Below are positions 60,801 through 64,000 of a stretch of DNA of 64,000 bases, one piece after another; the stretch's first letter is position 1; the number at the start of each line of letters is the position of its first letter. The DNA is from Bullera alba. Lineage: Eukaryota; Basidiomycota; Tremellomycetes; Tremellales; Bulleraceae. The stretch is from contig BCIX01000001.1 in assembly GCA_001600095.1 (NCBI GenBank), positions 4,303,198-4,367,197 on the forward strand, given 5' to 3'. Below the pieces are notes generated by a model. The model ran no database searches, had not been told where the DNA came from, and saw only the letters and a list, made by a program, of their open reading frames with translations. The translations under genes were made by a program, and so were the position numbers.

Positions 60801-61636
60801 CTCTCGCAGAAAGTCATCGTCAGGCGTGATCCAGTCCAGTTGGTGCTTGCTGGGCCAACCACCAACGCCAACGACGCTGAAATGGGCGAGCGTGAGTATG
60901 ATCGCCGACTGCCCAGTTCATGAGCTTACATCTCCCAGCATATTGGACTTCGGATCAACCAGTACGGAATGGCAAGCAAACGCAAATGTCACAAATTCCC
61001 GCCTCCCTGGACGACGATGATCATATGCCTCTACTCCCCGTATCGAACAAAAGGCTCTTGGGCACGTTGCGGGAGGATTCACCAGATACCGAAGACTCGA
61101 TGACGGCAAACAAAAGTCGTGATCGCAGATCGACTCAGACAGCAACGCAATCCGACTTTACCCAGGGCAGGACGAACCGAGCCTCAAGCCGAAGCACAAG
61201 AGCGACAAGCGTAGCATCTGAGGCGTCCTCCGCAGTGCCCATCAGCAAGGCGAAATCGAAACCCGTCGCTCGGTCCAAGAAGCCAGAGACTATCGTCATT
61301 GAGGATTCGGAAGACGAGGTCGCGAATGAAGTAGGTAGAGCATCAGCAAGATCCAGCACAGCTCGAGGCTCAAAGCGATCGTCAAACGGGACGAGAATAC
61401 CGGGGACCAGCGTGCCTGGGGAAGCGGGAGACGTACCGAGCTCGTCAAAGACGACGGTTCGGTCGGGGACGAGGGGAACACAAGCTTCGGCTCCCGCCCC
61501 AAGGCGGCGGCTGCTCGTGGCTGATGATGACGACGATGATGACACGCAGGTGAGTCGGGTGCGGGTCGTGCTCAATGACCTGCTGATACGACGACAGGTG
61601 GCACGAGGACCAGTGAAGAAGCGGAGGCTAGGCTAG
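57819..61636 (+). CDS. NBS1: MRN complex subunit NBS1 (nibrin)
   Basis: NBS1 is the regulatory subunit of the Mre11-Rad50-Nbs1 complex in double-strand-break repair and ATM/Tel1 signalling. Thirteen exons give 1060 residues. The start MWLLTAVGPVHGQK leads into an FHA domain (SYEIGRGKDCDIVF, then NHVRRVQGHIHV). Two BRCT-like units follow (NNMAVCFGIRIVKPNYIQAL and ALVVHFLGVKRDMSKEDF, then GVTCVSGSILWGS). A long disordered region leads to the Mre11-binding motif PNFKKFKKKV, joined across the 60771-60809 intron and matching the NFKKFKK of animal nibrin. The C terminus is acidic then basic (ADDDDDDDTQ, VKKRRLG). Splicing of exon 8 to 9 at 59736, not 59749, is needed to keep the frame. The last intron (48 nt) is also in frame. 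Confidence 0.88.
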
Positions 61637-62116
61637 GACGACATGCCGACCGACATTGCTGCTCCCACAGAGGTGGGATGACCACAGAGGAAGCGGACAC
61701 CATGGAGAGGATGGACATTCTGTCTCGATGCCATGGGTTCAAACACTGCGATGGCATTTCTGGTGTACACTGCGCAAGCCAGGATTATGCCATGTATACT
61801 CATGGCTGACAGAAGTGACGGGCAGACGGGACCGATCGGCATACACCATTTGTTTCGCATGGCCTAAGTCCATCTTAATTTCAATCCAGACCTCCAGATA
61901 TCACCCGACGGAACCGTGCACAGTCAGTCATGAGATGGTCAATACAATATTGGTGATGGCGATTGAGTGTCTCTATGGTATCCCGATCACTGTTTCGGCT
62001 CGTGCAATGTTGTGGACTCCAGGTCGCACGATTGGTTCCACTCTTTGCTCGATTTTCCCTCGTTCTTCGCCGACTACCTTCCAGCTGTACAGTCATCTTG
62101 CCTTCCTTGCGCCCCG
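61637..62116. other. convergent 3' intergenic region
   Basis: About 480 bp between two convergent genes. No recognisable gene or repeat. Confidence 0.45.
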
Positions 62117-63046
62117 TTATGAGTGAGCCAACTCGACCACTATGTCTATAAGTTCGTCAAGCCTGTCCTGGCTTATCGTATGTATGACGGGGACTTGAGT
62201 ATGACCCAGCCGCCCTCGCCGGCTCTGACCGGCTCCTGTTGCCGCCGAGGTAGGATTCTTGGGCTCATCGGATGGAGATCGCCCTTGATGAGGTCCGATA
62301 CCGCCCGGCCTCAAGTCCCCACCAATTGAGGGCTGGACCGATGTAACTTCCCGTGTCGGCCGTCCTAGTGTGTGTCGTTGTTCGATCAGCTCAGCATCCC
62401 TTTGGGCGCTAGCCCGCTGAAGGTCCCCCAATTGCCTCTCTAGCTCCTGAACCCTTCTATATAGTCGTAGGTACTCGATCGACCCACTGTCCCCAGCCAG
62501 CCGATTCGAGAGACCTTGAGCGGAATCGAGGTCGCTGTCAAGCGCGTCACTTGATTGTGAGGGGTTCGGAGGCTCTGCGTGCTGAGCATCGATGCGCTCT
62601 TGAATCCTCCTGTATAGTAGCAGGTCCTCAATCGACCTACTTTCCCCAGCCAGCTGATTCGAGGGGCCTTCAGCGACAGTTTCGTCGCTGTCGAGTGCGC
62701 CTGTTGATTGTGAGGGGGCCGGGGGCTCTGCGTGCTAAGCACGGACTTGGACTGATGCCATCTTGTGGCTAGCCTTCCCGTCCACGCGGGATGGACCAAC
62801 CTGCACCCGATTGGAAGTGGGTCGCGAGTTCGAGCGTGTCGATAGGGGTGTTCGGAGTGGTGGCGATGTGGACCGTCGTGGCGGAGATCTGGCATACGGG
62901 ATGAGTTGTCTTTTCCGCTTGGCATATGGCGCCTTTGAGGTGGGAAGCTCGGAGGAAACGATTTCAGTCGCACTAGGTTGCAACGACGACCTCATGCGGA
63001 CACTGAGAGGTGGACAGATTGGCCATCGGAATCCGTCGCGCAGCAT
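62117..63046 (-). CDS. unrecognised coiled-coil protein with 51-residue repeats
   Basis: Best model: exons 62807-63046 (MLRDGFRWPICPPLSVRM...) and 62117-62734, 285 residues, with a 72-nt intron between a GTGCAG donor and a CTTAG acceptor. The second frame is open for 206 codons with no ATG, so it must be joined to something upstream. It contains two 51-residue repeats beginning HAEPPAPSQS and HAEPPNPSQS, each ending in a helix (IEDLLLYRRIQERIDAQ), then a coiled coil (LERQLGDLQRASAQRDAELI) and a C-terminal DRLDELIDIVVELAHS. An in-frame TAG at 62735-62737 sits at the start of the first repeat, so the alternative is a gene broken by a nonsense change. An upstream exon is possible, with a GTGAGT donor on the minus strand near 63099. 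I recognise no family. Confidence 0.55.
62432..62737. repeat. 153-bp tandem coding repeat, two units
   Basis: Unit 1 (62585-62737) and unit 2 (62432-62584) align at exactly 153 bp, 51 codons, on the minus strand. Where unit 2 starts with CAG CAC GCA GAG, unit 1 has TAG CAC GCA GAG. Similarity extends a little upstream of that codon. Both units keep the reading frame, with many changes confined to single residues, so the repeat has been under protein-level constraint for some time. Confidence 0.8.
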
Positions 63047-63390
63047 GCTATATTATAGTCAGTCGTCTTCACAGTATTTTCTCAAGAACCAACTCACTGA
63101 GCTTGACAGAAGGAAGGGGTACTCGGGTCAAGAACAAGCAGACAGATGGCAAGGCTTTCGGTTGCTCGGTGGGAAGGATGTAGCTTGGAAGTTGAGGTCC
63201 TGTAGGAGCGTAACGAGCTATATCACTGTTCAGGACGCAGTCAGAGGTACAGAGTCTGTCTCAAACAAGATAGTGCGAATGGAAGACGATGTAATGATGA
63301 AGAAGAGCAGAACAAGGCGTTCGACGGGAACGGAGGAATTGTAAATGACGGAAACGGTCAGTGCGCTCTTCTAGCAAAGGATGAAGGAGA
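63047..63390. other. uncertain region, possible upstream exon
   Basis: On the minus strand a GTGAGT donor (63094-63099) and a CTGAC branch before an ATATAG acceptor (63048-63053) form a good intron directly upstream of the repeat gene. The exon it would belong to is open in two frames and I could not choose between them. Confidence 0.3.
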
Positions 63391-64000
63391 TTAGTGGCGA
63401 ACTTGATGCCCGCTCTTCTTCGATTTCAGCGACTCGTGTACGCTGCGACCGGATCCGCACGTAAGGGGTTCGTGTTCACCACTGCTATCGTCGTTCATCG
63501 GATCGATGACTCTTCGTCGAGGGATTCCGACCTGGCCCTTGGCTCGCAACCATCTTCTGTCGAGAGTCAGTAGGATTCCTCGTCAAGCTGGACCCCGTCA
63601 TATGTGTTTCCATTGGATCGCGGGGAGGCGACGAGGAGCACCGCAAGTCCGCAAACGGTGGACGCCAAACCGGCGAAGCGGATGCCTTTGCTGGTTTTGA
63701 GCATCGCCAATGTGAGCTGGAGAGCTGGTCCTGACGCGTATGACAACACCGCTGGTGAATCATCCGCGACAAGGCCTTTGCTGTAGTGCCGTATATGCAC
63801 TCTAGACACCAATCACAACATGCATCAGGAGTTCAGTCATGGCAATCAACGCTGGCCTTGCAGGCGGTCCGTGGTTGCACAGGCCAGGCAGGTCACTCCC
63901 AGACTAAGAGGAGTGCCACATTTGCCAATTCCCGAAAGGGATCATCGAGTTCGCATATCGCCGACCAGCTGTGGATTTCACGGCTCTCACTAAAAATGTT
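63391..64000 (-). CDS. probable 3' part of an unrecognised membrane protein gene
   Basis: Several minus-strand open stretches look protein-like but could not be joined with certainty. From right to left they are SREIHSWSAICELDDPFREL at the edge, DDSPAVLSYASGPALQLTL followed by the hydrophobic FAGLASTVCGLAVLLVAS near 63640-63780, and RAKGQVGIPRRRVIDPMNDD ending SKKSGHQVRH at a TAA (63391-63393). A CTGAC branch and CGACAG acceptor near 63563-63576 support a final exon. An alternative last exon frame ends at 63485 (KSHRSDERR). The gene probably begins beyond the right edge. No family is recognised. Confidence 0.35.

Overview
This is intron-dense nuclear DNA from a basidiomycete yeast, most likely a tremellomycete of the Cryptococcus/Kwoniella type. 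Three observations support this. Nearly every gene is cut by introns of about 45 to 60 nt with GTGAGT or GTAAGT donors, CTNAC-like branch points and CAG/TAG acceptors. Genes lie on both strands with only a few hundred bases between them. The protein families (isocitrate lyase, SPT3, NOB1, complex I NDUFS5, GPI-anchored GH13 enzyme, DUF2433 protein) are fungal. I see no tRNA, rRNA, CRISPR array, transposon or virus-like gene. Gene models were built by hand from reading frames and splice signals; most of the 21 recognised full-length models sum to an exact multiple of three.

Left third (1-24.7 kb): the 3' part of isocitrate lyase (+); a PTC7-type PP2C phosphatase (-); a GCK/KIC1-type Ste20 kinase (-); acireductone dioxygenase (+); an intronless orphan gene (+); a DUF2433 metallophosphatase-like protein fused to an RRM and an RGG tail (-); two unrecognised low-complexity genes (+ and -); the rRNA endonuclease NOB1 (-) head to head with proteasome subunit alpha-3 (+); and SAGA subunit SPT3 (-).

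Middle (26-44.3 kb): CDT2 (-), a small orphan (+), a secreted CAP/PR-1 protein (-), PUS7 (-) and NAT9 (+) sharing a promoter, complex I NDUFS5 (-), a secreted GPI-anchored GH13 enzyme that looks like an alpha-glucanotransferase rather than an amylase (-), LEU2 (+), and an AARSD1/AlaX alanyl-tRNA editing protein (+).

Right third (44.4-64 kb): isovaleryl-CoA dehydrogenase (-), choline-phosphate cytidylyltransferase PCT1 (-), kinetochore SPC24 (+), two tiny Ser/Thr-rich genes with the same exon plan (-), S-adenosylmethionine synthetase (-), DPM3 (+), ESCRT-III VPS24 (-), the DNA-repair protein NBS1 (+), a repeat-containing coiled-coil gene (-), and fragments of a gene that probably runs off the right edge (-).

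The genes are mainly unrelated housekeeping functions, not one cluster. Several touch shared themes: methionine/SAM (ARD1, SAM synthetase), leucine (LEU2 for synthesis, IVD for breakdown), chromosome maintenance (CDT2, SPC24, NBS1) and RNA modification (PUS7, AARSD1, NOB1). I did not find a clear new multi-gene system. The most unusual signals are the GH13 enzyme that lacks both active-site histidines, the DUF2433-RRM fusion, two GC-AG introns, several 6 to 16 nt coding exons, a 153-bp coding repeat with a TAG at its boundary, and a NOB1 last exon hidden behind an intron that holds an E-box palindrome.
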